Origin: Zhihengliuella flava
GTDB taxonomy: Bacteria > Actinomycetota > Actinomycetes > Actinomycetales > Micrococcaceae
DNA length: 64,000 bases
Direction: 5' to 3'
NCBI RefSeq assembly: GCF_015751895.1
Contig: NZ_JADOTZ010000001.1
Span: forward strand, 310,001 to 374,000
In this document: piece by piece, positions 54,075 through 62,325 of the stretch
How the letters are laid out: each line of letters begins with the position of its first letter
Numbering within the stretch: the stretch's first letter is position 1
The notes under the pieces: generated by a model
Database searches by the model: none
Seen by the model: the letters and a program-made list of their open reading frames with translations, nothing else
What the model was told of the DNA's origin: nothing
Program-made: the position numbers and the translations under genes

Positions 54075-55280
54075 ATGGCATGGCATCGCAGCGCGGACGA
54101 ATGGCTCCGCTCGCATCCGGCACACGTGGACGCGGCGGTCGCTGGAGCGCTCTGGCTTGTCTGCGCCCCATTGAGTCTGCTCTTCGTGGCCCCTTGGACG
54201 GACGGCACCGGCCTCGTCCTAGCGTTCGCCATCAGTTCACTTGAAATCCTGCCCCTCGCGTGGCGGCGCACCCGCGTGACGGTCTCCGCTGGCGTGATCG
54301 TCTTGGCGTGCCTGCTTCACTTGGCACTTTTGCCCACGTACCTGCCCTCAGTGATCACGGTCCCCCTCGTCGTGTTCACGCTGGCCAAGTACGGGCGACG
54401 CTGGGAATCAGCCGCGGGGTTGGCCCTCTCCCTGCTAGGCGCCGTCCTCTCCACCATCGCCTTCGGCGCCGTACAGGGCAGTTTCAGCACCACCTATCTG
54501 GTCTTCAACGCACTCGTCATCATGCTCGGCATGCTGGTCGCCTGGACGTGGGGAGATCTCTCCCGCACCCGCCGCCTCGCCTTGCAGACGCTGCAGGAAC
54601 GGGCAGCGAGGCTCGAACGCGAGCACGCCGCCGAGCGCGCCGCGGCCGCGGCGGACGAGCGCGCGCGCATCGCGCGAGAGATGCACGACGTCGTGGCGCA
54701 CTCCCTATCCGTCATGATCGCCCAAGCGGACGGCGGTCGCTACGCGGCCGCCACCTCACCCGACTCGGCACGCCGAGCGCTGGAGACCATCGCCTCCACG
54801 GGCCGTGACTCGCTCGCCGAGATGCGGCGACTGCTCGGCGTCCTCCGAGACGACGACGCCACCACCTACCGGCCGCAGCCAGGGCTGGACGACCTCGACG
54901 GCCTGCTGGACACCATCCGATCGACTGGACAGGCGGCCGAGCTTCATGTCGTGGGATCCGCGGCCGGGGTCCTCCCGCAGGGCGCCCCGCTCGTGGCCTA
55001 TCGTGCCGTGCAGGAAGCCCTGACCAACGTCCTCAAGCATGCCGGGCCCGCGGCCGACGCCCGGGTGGAGGTCCGCTACGGCCACGATGGCCTCTCCGTG
55101 AACATCACGGACAATGGCCGCGGCACGAGCAGTCGCAGCGAGCACCCCGCAGGCTCCGGCCACGGGCTCGAGGGCATGGCTGAGCGCGCTAACCTCTATG
55201 ACGGCACGCTCACCGCGGGCCCCTTGCCCCGCGGCGGATTCGCCGTCCGCCTCTTCATCCCCTACTCGGAGGAAGCATGA
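54075..55280 (+). CDS. DesK/NarL-type sensor histidine kinase
   Basis: 401 residues. The N-terminal half has four or five membrane helices (for example VDAAVAGALWLVCAPLSLLF near 17-36 and the segment near 135-155). The HisKA_3 helix has the phospho-acceptor in IAREMHDVVAHS near 197-208. A C-terminal ATPase domain has SVNITDNGRGTSS near 336-348 and GHGLEGMAERA. The signal is unknown; the membrane-buried sensor suggests it senses the envelope. It overlaps the response regulator start by 4 bases. Confidence 0.92.
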   Translation: MAWHRSADEWLRSHPAHVDAAVAGALWLVCAPLSLLFVAPWTDGTGLVLAFAISSLEILPLAWRRTRVTVSAGVIVLACLLHLALLPTYLPSVITVPLVVFTLAKYGRRWESAAGLALSLLGAVLSTIAFGAVQGSFSTTYLVFNALVIMLGMLVAWTWGDLSRTRRLALQTLQERAARLEREHAAERAAAAADERARIAREMHDVVAHSLSVMIAQADGGRYAAATSPDSARRALETIASTGRDSLAEMRRLLGVLRDDDATTYRPQPGLDDLDGLLDTIRSTGQAAELHVVGSAAGVLPQGAPLVAYRAVQEALTNVLKHAGPAADARVEVRYGHDGLSVNITDNGRGTSSRSEHPAGSGHGLEGMAERANLYDGTLTAGPLPRGGFAVRLFIPYSEEA

Positions 55281-55963
55281 CCCACGCACCGGGACCCATC
55301 CGGATCGGCCTCGTAGACGACCAGCAATTAGTGCGCAGCGGATTCAAGATGCTCATCGACTCCCAGCCGGACTTAGAAGTCGTGGCCGAGGCCACCGACG
55401 GGCGTGAGGCCCTCGCCTCGCCGGCGTTGGCGCGCGCCGACGTCGTGCTCATGGACGTGCGGATGCCGGAGATCGACGGGATTCGGGCGACCGAACGCTT
55501 GCTGGCGAAGGCCGATGGTGCGGGGCCAAAGATCGTCGTCCTGACCACCTTCGACCTCGACGAGTATGCCCTCGCAGCCATCCAGGCCGGCGCGAGCGGG
55601 TTCCTGCTCAAGGACGCCCCGCCGGAGGAACTGCTCGAGGCGATCCGAACGGTGCACCGCGGAGACGCCGTCATCGCCCCGTCGACGACGCGGCGCCTCC
55701 TGCAGCACGTGGCACCGCTGCTGCGTTCCCAGACTCAGGAAGAGTCTCCGGCCCACGCAGCCGTCGCCTCCCTCACGGCCCGCGAGCGCGAAGTCTTTGA
55801 GCTCATGGCCGCTGGCGATTCCAACCCGGAGATCGCCACCCGGCTGTTTCTCTCCGAGGCCACCGTGAAGTCCCATGTGCGGCGCATTCTGGCCAAGCTG
55901 GACGCCCGGGACCGGGTGCAAGCCGTGGTGATCGCCTATAGCACGGGCGTCGTGGCACCCTAG
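55277..55963 (+). CDS. NarL/LuxR-type response regulator
   Basis: 228 residues. The receiver domain at 6-125 has VDDQQLVRSGFKML at the start and the phospho-acceptor Asp in VLMDVRMPEIDG near 59-70. The LuxR-type helix-turn-helix near 160-222 reads LTAREREVFELMAAG, NPEIATRLFLSEATVKSHV. Partner of the kinase just upstream. The nearby ABC/FtsX exporter operon at 57244, with a palindrome at its promoter, is a possible target. Confidence 0.95.
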   Translation: MTHAPGPIRIGLVDDQQLVRSGFKMLIDSQPDLEVVAEATDGREALASPALARADVVLMDVRMPEIDGIRATERLLAKADGAGPKIVVLTTFDLDEYALAAIQAGASGFLLKDAPPEELLEAIRTVHRGDAVIAPSTTRRLLQHVAPLLRSQTQEESPAHAAVASLTAREREVFELMAAGDSNPEIATRLFLSEATVKSHVRRILAKLDARDRVQAVVIAYSTGVVAP

Positions 55964-55973
55964 GCTCCTCACC

Positions 55974-57146
55974 TCACTCGCCCAAATGACCGTCCGCAAA
56001 GTCGTCAAAGACGGACTGGACGCCGTCGTCGTTCACCAGAATGGATTGCCCGTCCGCGCTCGTGCCAAAAGGTGCATCCGGGACCGTATGGCCCACCTGC
56101 GTCAGGTCGGTGCGGTAAAGCCATGCGGCGAAGGTGAGCATGTCCTCGGCTGAAACGTTCGTTACCACGTGCGGGTCGACGAGTGACAGGGCTCCGGCGA
56201 GCGCCTGGGGACCTTCGAGGAGGGCGTTCGCGCCGAAGCCGAGCAGGGCGATGCCCTGATGGAAACTGCGATCGAAGTCTCCGCCCGGCAGCGTCTTACG
56301 TTCTCGCACGTACATCAACGCGTCCACGGGGTTCAGGAGCACCTCGCCCGCAGAGACATTCTTGACGGGGACGGGTGCGTCCATGGGGAGGCCGCCCGCC
56401 TCCTCGACGATCGCCTGAAAACCCAGAAAACCGGTGAGCACGTATCCGTCCAGCTCGAACCCCGTGGCGTTCTCTACGGCCTGTTGCTGCCCTTCGGGAC
56501 CGTCAAAGACGAGTGCGGCGTTGATCTTGGCGTTGCCACCGCTCGCCATCGGCACCCACAAGTCCCGCGGGATGCCGACGATGGCGCCGCCGCCCATGCC
56601 GTCGACCCCGACGACCTGCAAGGCATCGGCGCGAGCACGCGTGATGTCTTCACCTTCCTTCTCCCGCGCGTCCGAGCCCGCGAACAGGAGGTGGCGCGGC
56701 CCGTCCCCGAGGGCGGGCTGATTGAGGCCTAAGCTGGGCCACCACCCGCCGACGATGGTCCAGCCCTCGGCGGCGGAGACGGCGAGGGTCACGTCATCGC
56801 CGGCCGTGAGGACGGCCACCTCCTGGCCGTTCCACGTGCCGGTGGCGGCGTCCACGGTGAGGTGTCCGGACGACGTCGTCCGGGCCTGCGCGGCGGCGGT
56901 GGCACGGTCGCCGACGGGGACGAAGGCGCCCGTGTACCACTGAGTCGCCAGCTCGCCGAGTTCGGCGCTCAGGCCGCTCGTGTCCACCGATGGGACCTGT
57001 GGCGTGGGCGTCGGTGTGGCCGACGCACCCTCCGTCGAGGCCGGCGGCTCGGGATGGGAGCTGTCACCGGAGCACCCGGCCAGGCTGAGGGCCAGCGAGG
57101 CGGTGAGAGCCAGGCCGCAGTAGGTGCGTAGACGGGGTGAGTGCAT
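55974..57146 (-). CDS. LCP-family lipoprotein
   Basis: 390 residues. The signal peptide ends in a lipobox (LALSLAGC, Cys near residue 25), so unlike the LCP protein at 33325 it is lipid-anchored. A Pro/Thr-rich linker follows. After a unique N-terminal domain (about 55-135) comes an LCP domain near 148-385: LLFAGSDAREKEG, RARADALQVVGV, VGIPRDLWVP, KINAALVFDG, and YVRERKTLPGGDFDR. It may transfer a wall glycopolymer to peptidoglycan. It is convergent with the response regulator, 10 bases apart. The family assignment is good; the activity is inferred. Confidence 0.85.
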   Translation of the reverse strand: MHSPRLRTYCGLALTASLALSLAGCSGDSSHPEPPASTEGASATPTPTPQVPSVDTSGLSAELGELATQWYTGAFVPVGDRATAAAQARTTSSGHLTVDAATGTWNGQEVAVLTAGDDVTLAVSAAEGWTIVGGWWPSLGLNQPALGDGPRHLLFAGSDAREKEGEDITRARADALQVVGVDGMGGGAIVGIPRDLWVPMASGGNAKINAALVFDGPEGQQQAVENATGFELDGYVLTGFLGFQAIVEEAGGLPMDAPVPVKNVSAGEVLLNPVDALMYVRERKTLPGGDFDRSFHQGIALLGFGANALLEGPQALAGALSLVDPHVVTNVSAEDMLTFAAWLYRTDLTQVGHTVPDAPFGTSADGQSILVNDDGVQSVFDDFADGHLGE

Positions 57147-57207
57147 AGGTTCATCATGTCATCCCCTGGGCTGAAGTCCTGGCGCCCTTTTCACTCCCAG
57201 GGATCGA

Positions 57208-57236
57208 TGTGTCCAGACACAGCTCAAACATAGCGT
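57208..57236 (+). promoter_or_regulatory. palindrome and -10 box before the ABC exporter genes
   Basis: TGTGTC-CA-GACACA (57208-57221) is a 6-2-6 palindrome in the -35 region. TAGCGT (57231-57236) ends 7 bases before ATG 57244. Confidence 0.4.
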
Positions 57237-57243
57237 CGTGGTC

Positions 57244-58047
57244 ATGACTGACGCCTTTTCCCCATCAACACCCATCCCCACCGGTTCCGCCCCCGCGGTC
57301 TCAGCACGAGGCCTCACCAAGGTCTACGGACAGGGCGAGACGCAGGTACGCGCCTTGGACGGGATCGACATCGACTTTCCGGCCGAGCGGTTCACGGCCA
57401 TCATGGGGCCGTCCGGATCCGGAAAGTCCACGCTGATGCATTGCCTGGCTGGTCTGGATACCGCCACCAGCGGGCAGGTCTTCATTTCAGGCCAAGACCT
57501 CACCAGCTTGAATGACGCGGGGCTGACTAGGCTGCGGCGTGACAAGGTGGGCTTCATTTTTCAGTCCTTCAACCTCGTCCCGACGCTCACCGCAGAGCAG
57601 AACATCGTCCTGCCATTGGACCTTGCCGGGACCACGTACGAACAGGCCTGGTTTGACCGGGTGATCGGCGCCCTCGGCCTAGAAACGCGGCTTCGGCATA
57701 AACCCCATCAGCTCTCCGGTGGACAGCAGCAGCGAGTCGCGGTCGCGCGGGCGCTGCTCACCCGCCCCGACGTCGTCTTCGGCGATGAACCGACCGGAAA
57801 CCTCGATTCGGCGACGGGAGCCGAGGTCCTGTCCTTCCTGCAGGCGTCCTCGCGCGACTTCGGGCAGAGCATCATCATGGTTACTCACGATCCGGTGGCG
57901 GCCAGCTACGCCGACCACGTCGTCTTGGTCCGCGACGGCGGCGTCGTCGGGCGATTGGATGAGCCCTCCGTCGATTCGGTAACGGCCGCCCTGGCTGAGC
58001 TCTCCGCGGGCACCTCCACCCCGGCCCCACGTAGGGCAGGTGCCTAG
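57244..58047 (+). CDS. ABC transporter ATP-binding protein (MacB/LolD type)
   Basis: About 267 residues. All catalytic motifs are intact: Walker A GPSGSGKST near 56-64, Q-loop FQSFNL, signature LSGGQQQRVAVARAL near 157-171, Walker B VVFGDEPTGNLDS near 176-188, and the H-loop His in MVTHDPVA. This contrasts with the degenerate ATPase-like protein at 28954. ATG 57244 has no ribosome-binding site; a GTG at 57238 is an alternative. The FtsX-type permease gene begins at its stop. Probable substrates are lipids, lipoproteins or antimicrobial peptides. Confidence 0.94.
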   Translation: MTDAFSPSTPIPTGSAPAVSARGLTKVYGQGETQVRALDGIDIDFPAERFTAIMGPSGSGKSTLMHCLAGLDTATSGQVFISGQDLTSLNDAGLTRLRRDKVGFIFQSFNLVPTLTAEQNIVLPLDLAGTTYEQAWFDRVIGALGLETRLRHKPHQLSGGQQQRVAVARALLTRPDVVFGDEPTGNLDSATGAEVLSFLQASSRDFGQSIIMVTHDPVAASYADHVVLVRDGGVVGRLDEPSVDSVTAALAELSAGTSTPAPRRAGA

Positions 58048-58048
58048 G

Positions 58049-60529
58049 ATGCTGACGCTGGCTCTGGCGAATATTCGCACGTACGCACGGCGGTTCGTCG
58101 CCGTGGTCCTCGCCGTCCTCATCGGGACCGCGTTCTTGGCCGCCGCCCAGATGGTGAACGCCTCGACTCAGGCCTCTCTAGAGAAAAGTATCGGTGAGTC
58201 CTACCAAGGCGTGGACGCCGTCGCGGAACTCGACTGGGCGCGGTACTCCGGCGATGGGACCGGTCAGCTGACGACGTCGGATGTTCAGGCCGCGGCGGCG
58301 GTCAACGGGGTCGCGGCCGTGCGCGGCGAGGCCTCCTACGGTGCGCGTCTTGACACGGGGACGACGTCGCTGGCCGTCGGCGTGAGGCAGGTGTCAGAGG
58401 AGCCGTGGGAGCCGGTGAACGTCGTCGAGGGTGACACGCCCACGAGCAATCGGGAGATCCTCATCGATGCGATCTCCGCCGAGGAGGCGGAGCTCGCCGT
58501 CGGCGACACGGTGACTCTGCTGACGGGAGACTCCAGCACCGAGGTGCGGGTCACGGTCTCGGGCCTCGCGGCGCCGAGCATGAATCCCCTGACGGCCGCC
58601 ACCGCCCAGGTCTACGCCCTCCCCCACCTCATCACGGCGACTCAGCCGCCGGAGGCGCGCCGGACCGTGGACGCCCTGCACCTGCTCCTCGATGACCCGG
58701 CGAGCGCCGACGTCGTGCTGCCCCGAGTCGGCGAGGCACTTGCGGACTCTGCTGCGGGGCCGGTGTCGGTGCGCACTGCACAGGAACAGACCATGGCGGA
58801 GGTCAACAGCATGGCCGGCGGTGATGAGGCCGTCACGTGGATCCTGCTGGTCTTCGTCCTCATCGCCTTAGTGGTGACCGCGTTGGTCGTGGTGAACACC
58901 TTCTCCGTCCTCTTGGCCCAGCGCTCGCGCGAGCTGGCGTTGCTGCGCACCGTGGGAGCCTCCCGCCGGCAGTTGAACCGGTCGGTGCTGACCGAGGCCT
59001 TCCTCGTGGGCCTCGTCGCGTCGGTGCTGGGCGTCGCGGTGGCGTGGGGCGTGATGTCGGTGTTGGCCGCCGTGGCCCGGACCGCGCTGGAGGCGCCATT
59101 TGTCACGATTGCCGTGCCTCCTCTGGCGATGCTCGGCACGGTCGCCGTGGGCATCGTGCTCACCATGTCTGCCGCGTGGTGGCCGGCGCGCAGGGCCACC
59201 CGGGTGGCCCCCTTGGAGGCGATGCGCCCCCAGGAGGCGGCGACAGAGTCGGCGCGGCTCGGCTGGTTCCGCCTCAGCCTGGGCGGGCTTCTGGCGCTCG
59301 GTGGCTCCGGGCTGCTCGCGTGGGGCGCCCTGGGCGGCGAACTCTTGCTGGGTTTCGCCGGCGGCGCCCTGTCTTTCATCGGAGTTCTGCTGCTGGCACC
59401 ACTCGTGATTCTGCCTGCAGTACGTGGGCTGTCTCGACTCACGGCACGCGGGGTCCCCTCCCGACTCGCCGGGCTCAACGCGGCCCGCAATCCCGCTCGC
59501 ACCGCCGCCACGGCCACGGCGCTGATGATCGGGGTCACTCTGGTGACGATGATGATGACGGGCGCGCAGACGGCCAAGGCCACCTTCGATGCACGGCTGG
59601 CTTCGGAGTATCCCGTGGACGTCACCGTCGATGGCCAACTGGCGGGCGTCGCGTTCGATCAGCAGGATGTGGACGCGGTCGGCGGTCTGGACGGCGTGAC
59701 GGCCGCCGTGCTGCTGACCCCGGCGGCCGTGTCTCACGCGGGGCTGCCGCTCTACGCAGCGGCCACGGAGAGCCTCGCCCGGGTTGTCAATCAGCCTGAT
59801 TACTTGCCCGCTGCCGGCCAGGTGGTCCTGCCGCAGGGCTATCGCGAGGACGTGGTCGTCAACACGGCGGACGGCGAGCGCACGCTGGAGGCCATCGCGT
59901 CGCAGGCCGTGACGCTGACCCCCATCGTGACTCCGGCGACCGCAGCGGAGATCGTGGGTGAGGGAGCTGGGGACCACCAGCCGGTGCTCTGGCTCAAGGT
60001 CGACGATGCGCTGACGCCCGCCCAGGCGCTCGACGTCCGTTCTGCGGTGGCCTCCACGCTCGGCATCGACGAATATTCCGTGAGCGGTGGGGCCATCGAG
60101 AAGGGGCTCTTCACACAGATCATCGACGCCCTCCTCATGGTCGTCGTCGGCCTGCTGGCCGTCGCCGTCCTCATCGCCGTCGTGGGTGTGACCAACACGC
60201 TCAGCCTGTCCGTCCTCGAACGAACGCGTGAAAATTCGCTGCTGCGCGCGTTGGGACTGCGCGCCGCCCAATTGCGGCACATGCTCTCGGCGGAAGCCAT
60301 CCTCATCGGCACGACGGCGGCCTTGGTGGGTACGGTTCTCGGCAGCATCTATGGGGTGCTGGGGGTTCAATCGGCGCTGTCACGCATGGCGGACACGGTC
60401 ATCTCGCTGCCGTGGTGGCAGCTGGTAGGAGTGCTCAGCGTCGCCGTTCTCGCGTCGTGGCTCGCGTCTGTGGTCCCGGGCCGACGATCGGCCCGGCTCT
60501 CGCCCGTGGAAGGGCTCGCGAGCGACTAG
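58049..60529 (+). CDS. FtsX-family ABC permease
   Basis: About 826 residues with two copies of the FtsX/MacB plan. One helix near 14-36 is followed by a periplasmic part, then three helices near 270-385 (WILLVFVLIALVVTALVVV first). A second block has two helices near 410-460, another extracellular part, and three final helices near 690-815 (ALLMVVVGLLAVAVLIAVVG first). The family sequence RSRELALLRTVGASRRQ lies near 290-306, and its second copy ERTRENSLLRALGLRAAQ near 730-747. ATG 58049 is preferred; a GTG at 58040 overlaps the ATPase stop. Confidence 0.92.
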   Translation: MLTLALANIRTYARRFVAVVLAVLIGTAFLAAAQMVNASTQASLEKSIGESYQGVDAVAELDWARYSGDGTGQLTTSDVQAAAAVNGVAAVRGEASYGARLDTGTTSLAVGVRQVSEEPWEPVNVVEGDTPTSNREILIDAISAEEAELAVGDTVTLLTGDSSTEVRVTVSGLAAPSMNPLTAATAQVYALPHLITATQPPEARRTVDALHLLLDDPASADVVLPRVGEALADSAAGPVSVRTAQEQTMAEVNSMAGGDEAVTWILLVFVLIALVVTALVVVNTFSVLLAQRSRELALLRTVGASRRQLNRSVLTEAFLVGLVASVLGVAVAWGVMSVLAAVARTALEAPFVTIAVPPLAMLGTVAVGIVLTMSAAWWPARRATRVAPLEAMRPQEAATESARLGWFRLSLGGLLALGGSGLLAWGALGGELLLGFAGGALSFIGVLLLAPLVILPAVRGLSRLTARGVPSRLAGLNAARNPARTAATATALMIGVTLVTMMMTGAQTAKATFDARLASEYPVDVTVDGQLAGVAFDQQDVDAVGGLDGVTAAVLLTPAAVSHAGLPLYAAATESLARVVNQPDYLPAAGQVVLPQGYREDVVVNTADGERTLEAIASQAVTLTPIVTPATAAEIVGEGAGDHQPVLWLKVDDALTPAQALDVRSAVASTLGIDEYSVSGGAIEKGLFTQIIDALLMVVVGLLAVAVLIAVVGVTNTLSLSVLERTRENSLLRALGLRAAQLRHMLSAEAILIGTTAALVGTVLGSIYGVLGVQSALSRMADTVISLPWWQLVGVLSVAVLASWLASVVPGRRSARLSPVEGLASD

Positions 60530-60552
60530 CAGAACCGGTTCGCAGATGAGGA

Positions 60553-60592
60553 GGGCGGGGCCTATGCGATGCGTATCGCACAGGCCCCGCCC
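60553..60592. terminator. bidirectional terminator
   Basis: Arms GGGCGGGGCCT and AGGCCCCGCCC enclose a second hairpin TGCGAT-GCGT-ATCGCA. It lies between the convergent permease and metG genes and has T-rich text on its plus-strand side. Confidence 0.82.
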
Positions 60593-60640
60593 CTGGTTCT
60601 TCCTCTCTGGCCGCGTCGCGTCGACGCGGTGCAGCACCGA

Positions 60641-62197
60641 CTACTCGGCGGGTTCCTCATAGCGGGGGAAAATCGGGCTCGGCGCGGGCAGTTCGCTGCC
60701 TGCCGTCAACGGCTGTCCGAACGCGGCGAAGGTGCGCGCCGCGCCGTCGGGCTGGCCCAGGACGTCGAGCAGCTGGCTCGCGGCGTCGGGCATCACGGGC
60801 TGGACCAACAGCGCGACTTTGCGGACCACCTCGAGCGTCACGTAGAGCACCGTGCGCATGCGCTCCTCGTCGGTCTTGCGCAATACCCACGGGGCCTGCT
60901 CCGCAAAGTAGGCGTTGGCGTCGCCGAGGACGGCCCAGATCTCTTCCAAGGCCCGGCTGAATTCCTGCTTCTCGAAGCGGTCCCGCACGCCCTTAAGCAG
61001 CGCCTCGGCCTGCTGCAGGATCTGCTCATCGGCGGCGGAGAACGCGGACGGTTCAGGCACCTGCCCGCCGCAGTTCTTCTTCACCATGGACAAGGAGCGC
61101 TGAGCGAGATTGCCGAGGTTATTGGCCAGGTCGGCGTTCATTCGCCCGACGATGGCCTCATGGCTGTAGGAGCCGTCCGCCCCAAAGGGCACTTCGCGAA
61201 GGAAGAAGTACCTGATCGTGTCGAGGCCATATTGACCGATGAAATCGGCTGGAGCGATGACGTTGCCCAACGACTTGGACATCTTCACGCCGTTATTGTG
61301 CAAGAAGCCGTGGATCATCACCCGCTCCGGCAGCTCCAGCCCGGCGGACATCAGGAACGCGGGCCAGTAAATCGCGTGGAACCGGGAAATATCCTTGCCG
61401 ATCACGTGGACGTCGGCGGGCCAGTACTTCGTGAAGCTCGCCGCGTCCGTGTCGGGGAACCCGGCGCCCGTGAGGTAGTTGGTCAGCGCGTCGACCCAGA
61501 CATACATGACGTGCGCATCGTTGCCGGGGACTGGCACGCCCCAGTCAAAGGTGGTGCGGGAGATGGAGAGGTCTTGAAGGCCGCGCTCAACGAAGCGGAT
61601 GACCTCGTTGAATCGCGAGCGCGGTGCCCCGAAATCCGGATGGTTCCGGTAGTGCTCCAGCAACTTATCTTGGTAGGCGGACAGGCGGAAGAAATACGAC
61701 TCCTCTTCCGTCCAGGTCACCTCAGTGTCCGTTTCCGTCGCGTAGCGCAGGCCGTCCTCGCGAAGTTCGGTGTCCTCCTCGGCGTAGTAGGCCTCGTCCC
61801 GCACCGAATACCACCCGGCGTACTTGTCGAGGTAAATGTCGCCGTTCGCCTCCATGCGACGCCAAATCTCTTGCGCGGCGTCGAGGTGATCGGGATCGGT
61901 CGTGCGAATAAAGCGGTCGTAGCTGATTCCCAACTCATCGTTCATCTGTTGGAACGCATCCGAGTTACGCTGTGCCAGCTCACGCGGCGAGACGCCCTGC
62001 TGCTGGGCGGTCTGCAGCATCTTCTGGCCATGCTCGTCCGTGCCGGTCATGAAGAAGACGTCGTACCCGTCCAGGCGCTTGAACCGCGCCATGGCGTCGG
62101 TGGCGATGACCTCGTAGGCGTGGCCAATATGGGGCACACCGTTGGGGTAGGAGATCGCGGTCGTGATGAAGTAGGGGTTCAGCTCGGTGGAAGTCAC
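60641..62197 (-). CDS. metG: methionyl-tRNA synthetase
   Basis: 518 residues of the class I type without the C-terminal tRNA-binding extension. The HIGH-like motif VPHIGHAYE is near 20-28; the KMSKS loop in VKMSKSLGN is near 305-313; the anticodon-binding helical domain fills 350-500. The zinc-binding Cys pairs of longer enzymes are absent, as in the shorter MetG2-like branch. The GTG start at 62197 lies 6 bases after TAGATT. It is followed by the bidirectional terminator. Confidence 0.95.
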   Translation of the reverse strand: MTSTELNPYFITTAISYPNGVPHIGHAYEVIATDAMARFKRLDGYDVFFMTGTDEHGQKMLQTAQQQGVSPRELAQRNSDAFQQMNDELGISYDRFIRTTDPDHLDAAQEIWRRMEANGDIYLDKYAGWYSVRDEAYYAEEDTELREDGLRYATETDTEVTWTEEESYFFRLSAYQDKLLEHYRNHPDFGAPRSRFNEVIRFVERGLQDLSISRTTFDWGVPVPGNDAHVMYVWVDALTNYLTGAGFPDTDAASFTKYWPADVHVIGKDISRFHAIYWPAFLMSAGLELPERVMIHGFLHNNGVKMSKSLGNVIAPADFIGQYGLDTIRYFFLREVPFGADGSYSHEAIVGRMNADLANNLGNLAQRSLSMVKKNCGGQVPEPSAFSAADEQILQQAEALLKGVRDRFEKQEFSRALEEIWAVLGDANAYFAEQAPWVLRKTDEERMRTVLYVTLEVVRKVALLVQPVMPDAASQLLDVLGQPDGAARTFAAFGQPLTAGSELPAPSPIFPRYEEPAE

Positions 62198-62203
62198 CCC
62201 ACG

Positions 62204-62209
62204 AATCTA
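62204..62209 (-). promoter_or_regulatory. -10 box of metG
   Basis: TAGATT on the minus strand ends 6 bases before GTG 62197, predicting a leaderless metG transcript. Confidence 0.45.
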
Positions 62210-62264
62210 CCGTATGTGCGCTGCAGGATCGGAGTCGGCCGAGCGCGTGAAGCCCGGTTAACGC

Positions 62265-62306
62265 ACGACGCCGCCGGGCACCAGATCCGGTGCGCGACGG
62301 CGTCGT
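62265..62306 (-). terminator. terminator of serA
   Basis: Arms ACGACGCCG and CGGCGTCGT surround an inner GCACC/GGTGC stem, 20 bases after the serA stop and before the metG promoter. Confidence 0.7.
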
Positions 62307-62325
62307 CCGCGGGCAGAAATACGGC

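Noticed and set aside
58868-60370. 500-codon minus-strand open frame
   Set aside because: It is antisense to the FtsX-type permease; its His/Gln/Arg-rich text has no family features.
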